Origin: Fistularia commersonii
Lineage: Eukaryota; Chordata; Actinopteri; Syngnathiformes; Fistulariidae
Direction: 5' to 3'
Assembly (NCBI GenBank): GCA_037954325.1
Contig: JBBMNZ010000026.1
Span: 8,001,501-8,065,500 of the forward strand
Length of the DNA: 64,000 nucleotides
Position numbers and translations under genes: made by a program. This document shows, piece by piece, positions 33,930-48,900 of the stretch. The notes under the pieces are model-generated. The model saw only the letters and a list, made by a program, of their open reading frames with translations. It had not been told where the DNA came from and did not search any database. Position 1 is the first letter of the stretch. Each line of letters opens with the position of its first letter.

Positions 33930-36900
33930 TCAGCCAGAGAGTAGAGATACAAGAGTTACAATCTCCTACAATAACAGTTGTGCCCAACCACCCTACACCC
34001 GCCATACTCGATGATGACCAAGGTCGAGAGAGCGGTGCTATGGATCTCTACTCAACTACGGCTGCAATCATCACTCCAAGTGATAACTCTACACATAGCA
34101 AAAATGGTCTTGCGCTGGATCCACAGACCGCAGAGGTAAACAAGACAGAAGGTACACAGACTTTAGGAAATATGACCATGGTGGTAGAAAGTGATGAAAT
34201 AGCTACTCATAGCGTCACTGAATCTACAGGGGAACCCCTCCCAATTACAGAAACACAGTCTTCTACTGAGACCCTTGACTCTGTCATCACCACAACAGTT
34301 CAATTAATATCTCCCCACATCCACCCTGAAGAGATGGAGCTGACCTCAAACGTCCCCACACAGACAGAAACAACCTCTACTCTTGACTCAGCAGTTGAGG
34401 AAATGGCAGCAGTGAAGACCTCACAGAGTGCAGCTATCCCTACAACCACAGATGGGATGAGTGATATCACAAGTAGCGCTGTTGATTTGGTTCCCACGGT
34501 ATCACCAGCTGAGGCACTTATTACCACAGGAGTTGAAGAAACCAGAACAACATTAGTTGGCAAGGAAATAATCACTGTAATCTCCACATCTGTTCAAAAT
34601 GAGGTAGACAGTTCAGCGAAGACGTCTGTGGCAGAAGTGACTCAGAGAAAAGAGGGCCAATCTCTGGTCTCTCCTACAATTGATCACTCAAATGAAGATG
34701 GGGATAAGCCTATAGAGAATGCAATAAGCACATCTGCCACAGCTGCTGAAGAAACTACACAATCATTACTGACTGTTTATTCAGTGTCCTCTGGTGATGG
34801 GAAAACACCAACATTAACAACTAGTGACTTGCAGAGCTCCACTCAACTTGTAGCAGGAGGGAAAGGGTCTGAAACTCCCAAAGAATATGCCCCCAGTTCA
34901 ACATTTTTTTCTGTTTTCAGTTCAGGCTCTCCTGATCATACAACAAAGCCCGAGATAATGCCAGATGACGTTACAGTTGATAGTGAATCATCATCATCAT
35001 CATCGTCTACTGCATCTACCCTTACCATTACGGATATAGGCACTCCTGTCAGCAGTAAGACACCATCACCAGCTTTATATGCAACAACAGGAAGTCTAGA
35101 AACAGGTAGAACTAAAGTGCCAACACCCCATGGAAAAATAACAGCTTCTTCTCCAGATAAGACTTTGTCAAGCTCAAGAACAATTTCTCCAAGTTTGACT
35201 TTGGTTCAGTCAACTGCTGAACAGGATATTGATGATGAACATATTAGCAGTGAAACTAAAATTATGGGGTCTAGTTTTTCTTTCACTGAATCAACCCTGG
35301 ATCTTGAGATGGAATCATTCTTTCCTGATGGAGAAAGGTCTACCGACCGTGCTTCAGACCTCACTGCAGAATCTTTAATCACAGCAGCAACTGTTTCTCC
35401 AATAACCAGCTCCAAAATACAATTTTCAACATCAGATAAAACTAAAGCACATGATGTTTCAGGAACAGACACGAAAATTGATTCACTTCTCAGTACCGAG
35501 AAGCCCAATTCAACTTCTTCTGAAACAAAAGAGGCACAAATCCATGTTATAGGAGGAACAGGATCAGAGTTTCCACCTTTGGCATCAATTCCATCTAAAG
35601 CTGGTGATATCCAAGATACAAATATATCAACAATGTATGGCGAAGAGAAACCATTAGAAGGGTGGCCAACAACAAAAAAAACTCTGGAAAAAAATGAAAA
35701 CAAATTGGCATCATCCACCAAACCACCATCTGTTTCATTCCACTCAGCAAAAGGTATTACAAGCTCAATGACACTGTCTTCAACAATTGTTCCAGATATT
35801 GAGGATGACAAAATAATCAGTAAAACAACAATGGGAGAGTCCATCCCATCCTCCCTGGGAACAACTATGAAAGCTGAAATTCTTCCCGTTTTCACAGACT
35901 CTGAATTTGAGATTTCTGCAAAGGCCACTGTTGATTTATCTGAAAATCCAATGTATAAACCGACGACTGTTTCTGCAATGTTCAGTAGTGAGACTCCAGC
36001 AGTAATGACATTACATAGAAGTGAACAACCTGACGCATCAAGTCCATCTGTTCCTGTTGGTTCAACATTGTACACTACCAGGAAACCCTTAGTGAGTTTA
36101 ACAACATCAAGGCATACTGTGGATACTGATGAAACTAAAGGGCCATCTTCTCCAAAGACAACATCTGTCTCATCCCACTCTAAAATTGTGGTTACAAGCT
36201 CAATGACGTGGTCTTCCACAATTGGTCCGGATATTGAGGATGACAAGATTAGCAGTGAAACAACAATGGTAGAGTCCGTCCCATCCTCCCGTGGACCAAC
36301 CATGAAAGCAGAAACTCTTCCCATTTTCACAGACTCTGAATTTGAGCTTTCTGGAGACACCCCAGCTGATGTAACTGAAGATCCAAAGATTAAACAAACT
36401 ACTGTTTCTTCAATGTTCAGTAGTGAGACTCCAGTTGTAATGACATCAAAAGAAAGTGAAAAAGCTGATACGTCTAGTCCATCTTCTCCTGTTGGTTCAA
36501 CATTCTACAGTACTGGGAAACCTTTCGTAAGTTTCCCATCAACAAGGCATACTGTGGATACTGATGAAACTGAAAGGCCATCTTCCCCCAAACCAACATC
36601 CGTCTCAGCCCACTCTGAAATAGGTGTCACAAGCTCAATGACATTGTCTTCGACAATTGGTCCAGATAGTGAGGATGACAAGATTAGCAGTGAAACAACA
36701 ATGGTAGAGTCGGTCCCATCCTCCCTCGGACCAACTACGAGAGCTGAAACTCTACCCATTTTCACAGACTCTGAATTTGAGATTTCTGGAGACACGACTT
36801 CCGATTCATCTGAAGATCCAAAGATTAAGCCAACTACCGGGTCTTCACTTTTCAGCACTGAGACTCCAGCAGTAATGACATTACATAGAAGTGAACAACC

Positions 36901-39900
36901 TGACGCATCAAGTCCATCTGTTCCTGTTGGTTCAACATTCCACAGTACTGGGAAGCCCTTAGTAAGTTCCCCATCAACAAGGCATACTGTGGTTACTGAT
37001 GAAACTAAAGGGCCATCTTCTCCAAAGACAACATCTGTCTCATCCCACTATGAACTTGGTGTTACAAGCTCAATGACGTGGTCTTCCACAATTGGTCCGG
37101 ATATTGAGGATTACAAGATTAGCAGTGAAACAACAATGGTAGAGTCCGTCCCATCCTCCCGTGGACCAACCATGACAGCAGAAACTCTTCCCATTTTCAC
37201 AGACTCTGAATTTGAGCTTTCTGGAGACACCCCAGCTGATGTAACTGAAGATCCAAAGATTAAACAAACTACTGTTTCTTCAATGCTCAGTAGTGAGACT
37301 CCAGTTGTAATGACATCAAAAGAAAGTGAAAAAGCTGATACGTCTAGTCCATCTTCTCCTGTTGGTTCAACATTCTACAGTACTGGGAAACCTTTAGTAA
37401 GTGTCCCATCAACAAGGCATACTGTGGATACTGATGAAACTGAAAGGCCATCTTCCCCCAAACCAACATCCGTCTCAGCCCGCTCTGAAATAGGTGTCAC
37501 AAGCTCAATGACATTGTCTTCGACAATTGGTCCAGATAGTGAGGATGACAAGATTAGCAGTGAAACAACAATGGTAGAGTCGGTCCCATCCTCCCTCGGA
37601 CCAACTACGAGAGCTGAAACTCTACCCATTTTCACAGACTCTGAATTTGAGATTTCTGGAGACACGACTTCCGATTCATCTGAAGATCCAAAGATTAAGC
37701 CAACTACCGGGTCTTCACTTTTCAGCACTGAGACTCCAGCAGTAATGACATTACATAGAAGTGAACAACCTGACGCATCAAGTCCATCTGTTCCTGTTGG
37801 TTCAACATTCCACAGTACTGGGAAGCCCTTAGTAAGTTCCCCATCAACAAGGCATACTGTGGATACTGATGAAACTAAAGGGCCATCTTCTCCAAAGACA
37901 ACATCTGTCTCATCCCACTCTGAAATTGGTGTTACAAGCTCAATGACGTGGTCTTCCACAATTGGTCCGGATATTGAGGATGACAAGATTAGCAGTGAAA
38001 CAACAAAGGTAGAGTCCGTCCCATCCTCCCGTGGACCAACCATGAAAGCAGAAACTCTTCCCATTTTCACAGACTCTGAATTTGAGCTTTCTGGAGACAT
38101 CCCAGCTGATGTAACTGAAGATCCAAAGATTAAACAAACTACTGTTTCTTCAATGTTCAGTAGTGAGACTCCAGTTGTAATGACATCGAAAGAAAGTGAA
38201 AAGGCTGATACGTCTAGTCCATCTTCTCCTGTTGGTTCAACATTCTACAGTACTGGGAAACCTTTCGTAAGTTTCCCATCAACAAGGCATACTGTGGATA
38301 CTGATGAAACTGAAAGGCCATCTTCCCCCAAACCAACATCCGTCTCAGCCCACTCTGAAATAGGTGTCACAAGCTCAATGACATTGTCTTCGACAATTGG
38401 TCCAGATAGTGAGGATGACAAGATTAGCAGTGAAACAACAATGGTAGAGTCGGTCCCATCCTCCCTCGGACCAACTACGAGAGCTGAAACTCTACCCATT
38501 TTCACAGACTCTGAATTTGAGATTTCTGGAGACACGACTTCCGATTCATCTGAAGATCCAAAGATTAAGCCAACTACCGGGTCTTCACTTTTCAGCACTG
38601 AGACTCCAGCAGTAATGACATTACATAGAAGTGAACAACCTGACGCATCAAGTCCATCTGTTCCTGTTGGTTCAACATTCCACAGTACTGGGAAGCCCTT
38701 AGTAAGTTCCCCATCAACAAGGCATACTGTGGATACTGATGAAACTAAAGGGCCATCTTCTCCAAAGACAACATCTGTCTCATCCCACTCTGAAATTGGT
38801 GTTACAAGCTCAATGACGTGGTCTTCCACAATTGGTCCGGATATTGAGGATGACAAGATTAGCAGTGAAACAACAAAGGTAGAGTCCGTCCCATCCTCCC
38901 GTGGACCAACCATGAAAGCAGAAACTCTTCCCATTTTCACAGACTCTGAATTTGAGCTTTCTGGAGACACCCCAGCTGATGTAACTGAAGATCCAAAGAT
39001 TAAACAAACTACTGTTTCTTCAATGCTCAGTAGTGAGACTCCAGTTGTAGTGACATCAAAAGAAAGTGAAAAAGCTGATACGTCTAGTCCATCTTCTCCT
39101 GTTGGTTCAACATTCTACAGTACTGGGAAACCTTTAGTAAGTGTCCCATCAACAAGGCATACTGTGGATACTGATGAAACTGAAAGGCCATCTTCCCCCA
39201 AACCAACATCCGTCTCAGCCCACTCTGAAATAGGTGTCACAAGCTCAATGACATTGTCTTCGACAATTGGTCCAGATAGTGAGGATGACAAGATTAGCAG
39301 TGAAACAACAATGGTAGAGTCGGTCCCATCCTCCCTCGGACCAACTACGAGAGCTGAAACTCTACCCATTTTCACAGACTCTGAATTTGAGATTTCTGGA
39401 GACACGACTTCCGATTCATCTGAAGATCCAAAGATTAAGCCAACTACCGGGTCTTCACTTTTCAGCACTGAGACTCCAGCAGTAATGACATTACATAGAA
39501 GTGAACAACCTGACGCATCAAGTCCATCTGTTCCTGTTGGTTCAACATTCCACAGTACTGGGAAGCCCTTAGTAAGTTCCCCATCAACAAGGCATACTGT
39601 GGATACTGATGAAACTAAAGGGCCATCTTCTCCAAAGACAACATCTGTCTCATCCCACTCTGAAATTGGTGTTACAAGCTCAATGACGTGGTCTTCCACA
39701 ATTGGTCCGGATATTGAGGATGACAAGATTAGCAGTGAAACAACAAAGATAGAGTCCGTCCCATCCTCCCGTGGACCAACCATGAAAGCAGAAACTCTTC
39801 CCATTTTCACAGACTCTGAATTTGAGCTTTCTGGAGACATCCCAGCTGATGTAACTGAAGATCCAAAGATTAAACAAACTACTGTTTCTTCAATGTTCAG

Positions 39901-42900
39901 TAGTGAGACTCCAGTTGTAATGACATCGAAAGAAAGTGAAAAGGCTGATACGTCTAGTCCATCTTCTCCTGTTGGTTCAACATTCTACAGTACTGGGAAA
40001 CCTTTATTAAGTTTCCCATCAACAAGGCATACTGTGGATACTGATGAAACTGAAAGGCCATCTTCCCCCAAACCAACATCCGTCTCAGCCCACTCTGAAA
40101 TAGGTGTCACAAGCTCAATGACATTGTCTTCGACAATTGGTCCAGATAGTGAGGATGACAAGATTAGCAGTGAAACAACAATGGTAGAGTCGGTCCCATC
40201 CTCCCTCGGACCAACTACGAGAGCTGAAACTCTACCCATTTTCACAGACTCTGAATTTGAGATTTCTGGAGACACGACTTCCGATTCATCTGAAGATCCA
40301 AAGATTAAGCCAACTACCGGGTCTTCACTTTTCAGCACTGAGACTCCAGCAGTAATGACATTACATAGAAGTGAACAACCTGACGCATCAAGTCCATCTG
40401 TTCCTGTTGGTTCAACATTCCACAGTACTGGGAAGCCCTTAGTAAGTTCCCCATCAACAAGGCATACTGTGGATACTGATGAAACTAAAGGGCCATCTTC
40501 TCCAAAGACAACATCTGTCTCATCCCACTCTGAAATTGGTGGTACAAGCTCAATGACGTGGTCTTCCACAATTGGTCCGGATATTGAGGATGACAAGATT
40601 AGCAGTGAAACAACAATGGTAGAGTCCGTCCCATCCTCCCGTGGACCAACCATGAAAGCAGAAACTCTTCCCATTTTCACAGACTCTGAATTTGAGCTTT
40701 CTGGAGACACCCCAGCTGATGTAACTGAAGATCCAAAGATTAAACAAACTACTGTTTCTTCAATGCTCAGTAGTGAGACTCCAGTTGTAGTGACATCAAA
40801 AGAAAGTGAAAAAGCTGATACGTCTAGTCCATCTTCTCCTGTTGGTTCAACATTCTACAGTACTGGGAAACCTTTAGTAAGTGTCCCATCAACAAGGCAT
40901 ACTGTGGATACTGATGAAACTGAAAGGCCATCTTCCCCCAAACCAACATCCGTCTCAGCCCACTCTGAAATAGGTGTCACAAGCTCAATGACATTGTCTT
41001 CGACAATTGGTCCAGATAGTGAGGATGACAAGATTAGCAGTGAAACAACAATGGTAGAGTCGGTCCCATCCTCCCTCGGACCAACTACGAGAGCTGAAAC
41101 TCTACCCATTTTCACAGACTCTGAATTTGAGATTTCTGGAGACACGACTTCCGATTCATCTGAAGATCCAAAGATTAAGCCAACTACCGGGTCTTCACTT
41201 TTCAGCACTGAGACTCCAGCAGTAATGACATTACATAGAAGTGAACAACCTGACGCATCAAGTCCATCTGTTCCTGTTGGTTCAACATTCCACAGTACTG
41301 GGAAGCCCTTAGTAAGTTCCCCATCAACAAGGCATACTGTGGATACTGATGAAACTAAAGGGCCATCTTCTCCAAAGACAACATCTGTCTCATCCCACTC
41401 TGAAATTGGTGTTACAAGCTCAATGACGTGGTCTTCCACAATTGGTCCGGATATTGAGGATGACAAGATTAGCAGTGAAACAACAATGGTAGAGTCCGTC
41501 CCATCCTCCCGTGGACCAACCATGAAAGCAGAAACTCTTCCCATTTTCACAGACTCTGAATTTGAGCTTTCTGGAGACACCCCAGCTGATGTAACTGAAG
41601 ATCCAAAGATTAAACAAACTACTGTTTCTTCAATGTTCAGTAGTGAGACTCCAGTTTTAATGACATCAAAAGAAAGTGAAAAGGCTGATACGTCTAGTCC
41701 ATCTTCTCCTGTTGGTTCAACATTCTACAGTACTGGGAAACCTTTAGTAAGTGTCCCATCAACAAGGCATACTGTGGATACTGATGAAACTGAAAGGCCA
41801 TCTTCCCCCAAACCAACATCCGTCTCAGCCCACTCTGAAATAGGTGTCACAAGCTCAATGACATTGTCTTCGACAATTGGTCCAGATAGTGAGGATGACA
41901 AGATTAGCAGTGAAACAACAATGGTAGAGTCGGTCCCATCCTCCCTCGGACCAACTACGAGAGCTGAAACTCTACCCATTTTCACAGACTCTGAATTTGA
42001 GATTTCTGGAGACACGACTTCCGATTCATCTGAAGATCCAAAGATTAAGCCAACTACCGGGTCTTCACTTTTCAGCACTGAGACTCCAGCAGTAATGACA
42101 TTACATAGAAGTGAACAACCTGACGCATCAAGTCCATCTGTTCCTGTTGGTTCAACATTCCACAGTACTGGGAAGCCCTTAGTAAGTTCCCCATCAACAA
42201 GGCATACTGTGGATACTGATGAAACTAAAGGGCCATCTTCTCCAAAGACAACATCTGTCTCATCCCACTCTGAAATTGGTGTTACAAGCTCAATGACGTG
42301 GTCTTCCACAATTGGTCCGGATATTGAGGATGACAAGATTAGCAGTGAAACAACAAAGGTAGAGTCCGTCCCATCCTCCCGTGGACCAACCATGAAAGCA
42401 GAAACTCTTCCCATTTTCACAGACTCTGAATTTGAGCTTTCTGGAGACACCCCAGCTGATGTAACTGAAGATCCAAAGATTAAACAAACTACTGTTTCTT
42501 CAGTGCTCAGTAGTGAGACTCCAGTTGTAGTGACATCAAAAGAAAGTGAAAAAGCTGATACGTCTAGTCCATCTTCTCCTGTTGGTTCAACATTCTACAG
42601 TACTGGGAAACCTTTAGTAAGTGTCCCATCAACAAGGCATACTGTGGATACTGATGAAACTGAAAGGCCATCTTCCCCCAAACCAACATCCGTCTCAGCC
42701 CACTCTGAAATAGGTGTCACAAGCTCAATGACATTGTCTTCGACAATTGGTCCAGATAGTGAGGATGACAAGATTAGCAGTGAAACAACAATGGTAGAGT
42801 CGGTCCCATCCTCCCTCGGACCAACTACGAGAGCTGAAACTCTACCCATTTTCACAGACTCTGAATTTGAGATTTCTGGAGACACGACTTCCGATTCATC

Positions 42901-45900
42901 TGAAGATCCAAAGATTAAGCCAACTACCGGGTCTTCACTTTTCAGCACTGAGACTCCAGCAGTAATGACATTACATAGAAGTGAACAACCTGACGCATCA
43001 AGTCCATCTGTTCCTGTTGGTTCAACATTCCACAGTACTGGGAAGCCCTTAGTAAGTTCCCCATCAACAAGGCATACTGGGGATACTGATGAAACTAAAG
43101 GGCCATCTTCTCCAAAGACAACATCTGTCTCATCCCACTCTGAAATTGGTGTTACAAGCTCAATGACGTGGTCTTCCACAATTGGTCCGGATATTGAGGA
43201 TGACAAGATTAGCAGTGAAACAACAATGGTAGAGTCCGTCCCATCCTCCCGTGGACCAACCATGAAAGCAGAAACTCTTCCCATTTTCACAGACTCTGAA
43301 TTTGAGCTTTCTGGAGACATCCCAGCTGATGTAACTGAAGATCCAAAGATTAAACAAACTACTGTTTCTTCAATGTTCAGTAGTGAGACCCCAGTTGTAA
43401 TGACATCAAAAGAAAGTGAAAAAGCTGATACGTCTAGTCCATCTTCTCCTGTTGGTTCAACATTCTACAGTACTGGGAAACCTTTAGTAAGTGTCCCATC
43501 AACAAGGCATACTGTGGATACTGATGAAACTGAAAGGCCATCTTCCCCCAAACCAACATCCGTCTCAGCCCACTCTGAAATAGGTGTCACAAGCTCAATG
43601 ACATTGTCTTCGACAATTGGTCCAGATAGTGAGGATGACAAGATTAGCAGTGAAACAACAATGGTAGAGTCGGTCCCATCCTCCCTCGGACCAACTACGA
43701 GAGCTGAAACTCTACCCATTTTCACAGACTCTGAATTTGAGATTTCTGGAGACACGACTTCCGATTCATCTGAAGATCCAAAGATTAAGCCAACTACCGG
43801 GTCTTCACTTTTCAGCACTGAGACTCCAGCAGTAATGACATTACATAGAAGTGAACAACCTGACGCATCAAGTCCATCTGTTCCTGTTGGTTCAACATTC
43901 CACAGTACTGGGAAGCCCTTAGTAAGTTCCCCATCAACAAGGCATACTGTGGATACTGATGAAACTAAAGGGCCATCTTCTCCAAAGACAACATCTGTCT
44001 CATCCCACTCTGAAATTGGTGTTACAAGCTCAATGACGTGGTCTTCCACAATTGGTCCAGATATTGAGGATGACAAGATTAGCAGTGAAACAACAATGGT
44101 AGAGTCCGTCCCATCCTCCCGTGGACCAACCATGAAAGCAGAAACTCTTCCCATTTTCACAGACTCTGAATTTGAGCTTTCTGGAGACACCCCAGCTGAT
44201 GTAACTGAAGATCCAAAGATTAAACAAACTACTGTTTCTTCAATGTTCAGTAGTGAGACTCCAGTTTTAATGACATCAAAAGAAAGTGAAAAGGCTGATA
44301 CGTCTAGTCCATCTTCTCCTGTTGGTTCAACATTCTACAGTACTGGGAAACCTTTAGTAAGTGTCCCATCAACAAGGCATACTGTGGATACTGATGAAAC
44401 TGAAAGGCCATCTTCCCCCAAACCAACATCCGTCTCAGCCCACTCTGAAATAGGTGTCACAAGCTCAATGACATTGTCTTCGACAATTGGTCCAGATAGT
44501 GAGGATGACAAGATTAGCAGTGAAACAACAATGGTAGAGTCGGTCCCATCCTCCCTCGGACCAACTACGAGAGCTGAAACTCTACCCATTTTCACAGACT
44601 CTGAATTTGAGATTTCTGGAGACACGACTTCCGATTCATCTGAAGATCCAAAGATTAAGCCAACTACCGGGTCTTCACTTTTCAGCACTGAGACTCCAGC
44701 AGTAATGACATTACATAGAAGTGAACAACCTGACGCATCAAGTCCATCTGTTCCTGTTGGTTCAACATTCCACAGTACTGGGAAGCCCTTAGTAAGTTCC
44801 CCATCAACAAGGCATACTGTGGATACTGATGAAACTAAAGGGCCATCTTCTCCAAAGACAACATCTGTCTCATCCCACTCTGAAATTGGTGTTACAAGCT
44901 CAATGACGTGGTCTTCCACAATTGGTCCGGATATTGAGGATGACAAGATTAGCAGTGAAACAACAAAGGTAGAGTCCGTCCCATCCTCCCGTGGACCAAC
45001 CATGAAAGCAGAAACTCTTCCCATTTTCACAGACTCTGAATTTGAGCTTTCTGGAGACACCCCAGCTGATGTAACTGAAGATCCAAAGATTAAACAAACT
45101 ACTGTTTCTTCAGTGCTCAGTAGTGAGACTCCAGTTGTAGTGACATCAAAAGAAAGTGAAAAAGCTGATACGTCTAGTCCATCTTCTCCTGTTGGTTCAA
45201 CATTCTACAGTACTGGGAAACCTTTAGTAAGTGTCCCATCAACAAGGCATACTGTGGATACTGATGAAACTGAAAGGCCATCTTCCCCCAAACCAACATC
45301 CGTCTCAGCCCACTCTGAAATAGGTGTCACAAGCTCAATGACATTGTCTTCGACAATTGGTCCAGATAGTGAGGATGACAAGATTAGCAGTGAAACAACA
45401 ATGGTAGAGTCGGTCCCATCCTCCCTCGGACCAACTACGAGAGCTGAAACTCTACCCATTTTCACAGACTCTGAATTTGAGATTTCTGGAGACACGACTT
45501 CCGATTCATCTGAAGATCCAAAGATTAAGCCAACTACCGGGTCTTCACTTTTCAGCACTGAGACTCCAGCAGTAATGACATTACATAGAAGTGAACAACC
45601 TGACGCATCAAGTCCATCTGTTCCTGTTGGTTCAACATTCCACAGTACTGGGAAGCCCTTAGTAAGTTCCCCATCAACAAGGCATACTGTGGATACTGAT
45701 GAAACTAAAGGGCCATCTTCTCCAAAGACAACATCTGTCTCATCCCACTCTGAAATTGGTGTTACAAGCTCAATGACGTGGTCTTCCACAATTGGTCCGG
45801 ATATTGAGGATGACAAGATTAGCAGTGAAACAACAAAGGTAGAGTCCGTCCCATCCTCCCGTGGACCAACCATGAAAGCAGAAACTCTTCCCATTTTCAC

Positions 45901-48900
45901 AGACTCTGAATTTGAGCTTTCTGGAGACATCCCAGCTGATGTAACTGAAGATCCAAAGATTAAACAAACTACTGTTTCTTCAGTGCTCAGTAGTGAGACT
46001 CCAGTTGTAGTGACATCAAAAGAAAGTGAAAAAGCTGATACGTCTAGTCCATCTTCTCCTGTTGGTTCAACATTCTACAGTACTGGGAAACCTTTAGTAA
46101 GTGTCCCATCAACAAGGCATACTGTGGATACTGATGAAACTGAAAGGCCATCTTCCCCCAAACCAACATCCGTCTCAGCCCACTCTGAAATAGGTGTCAC
46201 AAGCTCAATGACATTGTCTTCGACAATTGGTCCAGATAGTGAGGATGACAAGATTAGCAGTGAAACAACAATGGTAGAGTCGGTCCCATCCTCCCTCGGA
46301 CCAACTACGAGAGCTGAAACTCTACCCATTTTCACAGACTCTGAATTTGAGATTTCTGGAGACACGACTTCCGATTCATCTGAAGATCCAAAGATTAAGC
46401 CAACTACCGGGTCTTCACTTTTCAGCACTGAGACTCCAGCAGTAATGACATTACATAGAAGTGAACAACCTGACGCATCAAGTCCATCTGTTCCTGTTGG
46501 TTCAACATTCCACAGTACTGGGAAGCCCTTAGTAAGTTCCCCATCAACAAGGCATACTGTGGATACTGATGAAACTAAAGGGCCATCTTCTCCAAAGACA
46601 ACATCTGTCTCATCCCACTCTGAAATTGGTGTTACAAGCTCAATGACGTGGTCTTCCACAATTGGTCCGGATATTGAGGATGACAAGATTAGCAGTGAAA
46701 CAACAAAGGTAGTGTCCGTCCCATCCTCCCGTGGACCAACCATGAAAGCAGAAACTCTTCCCATTTTCACAGACTCTGAATTTGAGCTTTCTGGAGACAC
46801 CCCAGCTGATGTAACTGAAGATCCAAAGATTAAACAAACTACTGTTTCTTCAATGCTCAGTAGTGAGACTCCAGTTGTAATGACATCAAAAGAAAGTGAA
46901 AGAGCTGATACGTCTAGTCCATCTTCTCCTGTTGGTTCAACATTCTACAGTACTGGGAAACCTTTAGTAAGTGTCCCATCAACAAGGCATACTGTGGATA
47001 CTGATGAAACTGAAAGGCCATCTTCCCCCAAACCAACATCCGTCTCAGCCCACTCTGAAATAGGTGTCACAAGCTCAATGACATTGTCTTCGACAATTGG
47101 TCCAGATAGTGAGGATGACAAGATTAGCAGTGAAACAACAATGGTAGAGTCGGTCCCATCCTCCCTCGGACCAACTACGAGAGCTGAAACTCTACCCATT
47201 TTCACAGACTCTGAATTTGAGATTTCTGGAGACACGACTTCCGATTCATCTGAAGATCCAAAGATTAAGCCAACTACCGGGTCTTCACTTTTCAGCACTG
47301 AGACTCCAGCAGTAATGACATTACATAGAAGTGAACAACCTGACGCATCAAGTCCATCTGTTCCTGTTGGTTCAACATTCCACAGTACTGGGAAGCCCTT
47401 AGTAAGTTCCCCATCAACAAGGCATACTGTGGATACTGATGAAACTAAAGGGCCATCTTCTCCAAAGACAACATCTGTCTCATCCCACTCTGAAATTGGT
47501 GTTACAAGCTCAATGACGTGGTCTTCCACAATTGGTCCGGATATTGAGGATGACAAGATTAGCAGTGAAACAACAAAGGTAGAGTCCGTCCCATCCTCCC
47601 GTGGACCAACCATGAAAGCAGAAACTCTTCTCACTTTCACAGACTCTGAATTTGAGCTTTCTGGAGACACCCCAGCTGATGTAACTGAAGATCCAAAGAT
47701 TAAACAAACTACTGTTTCTTCAATGTTCAGTAGTGAGACTCCAGTTTTAATGACATCAAAAGAAAGTGAAAAAGCTGATACGTCTAGTCCATCTTCTCCT
47801 GTTGGTTCAACATTCTACAGTACTGGGAAACCTTTAGTAAGTGTCCCATCAACAAGGCATACTGTGGATACTGATGAAACTGAAAGGCCATCTTCCCCCA
47901 AACCAACATCCGTCTCAGCCCACTCTGAAATAGGTGTCACAAGCTCAATGACATTGTCTTCGACAATTGGTCCAGATAGTGAGGATGACAAGATTAGCAG
48001 TGAAACAACAATGGTAGAATCGGTCCCATCCTCCCTCGGACCAACTACGAGAGCTGAAACTCTACCCATTTTCACAGACTCTGAATTTGAGATTTCTGGA
48101 GACACGACTTCCGATTCATCTGAAGATCCAAAGATTAAGCCAACTACCGGGTCTTCACTTTTCAGCACTGAGACTCCAGCAGTAATGACATTACATAGAA
48201 GTGAACAACCTGACGCATCAAGTCCATCTGTTCCTGTTGGTTCAACATTCCACAGTACTGGGAAGCCCTTAGTAAGTTCCCCATCAACAAGGCATACTGT
48301 GGATACTGATGAAACTAAAGGGCCATCTTCTCCAAAGACAACATCTGTCTCATCCCACTCTGAAATTGGTGTTACAAGCTCAATGACGTGGTCTTCCACA
48401 ATTGGTCCGGATATTGAGGATGACAAGATTAGCAGTGAAACAACAAAGGTAGTGTCCGTCCCATCCTCCCGTGGACCAACCATGAAAGCAGAAAATCTTC
48501 TCACTTTCACAGACTCTGAATTTGAGCTTTCTGGAGACACCCCAGCTGATGTAACTGAAGATCCAAAGATTAAACAAACTACTGTTTCTTCAATGTTCAG
48601 TAGTGAGACTCCAGTTGTAATGACACCAAAAGAAAGTGAAAAAGCTGATACGTCTAGTCCATCTTCTCCTGTTGGTTCAACATTCTACAGTACTGGGAAA
48701 CCTTTAGTAAGTGTCCCATCAACAAGGCATACTGTGGATACTGATGAAACTGAAAGGCCATCTTCCCCCAAACCAACATCCGTCTCAGCCCACTCTGAAA
48801 TAGGTGTCACAAGCTCAATGACATTGTCTTCGACAATTGGTCCAGATAGTGAGGATGACAAGATTAGCAGTGAAACAACAATGGTAGAGTCGGTCCCATC

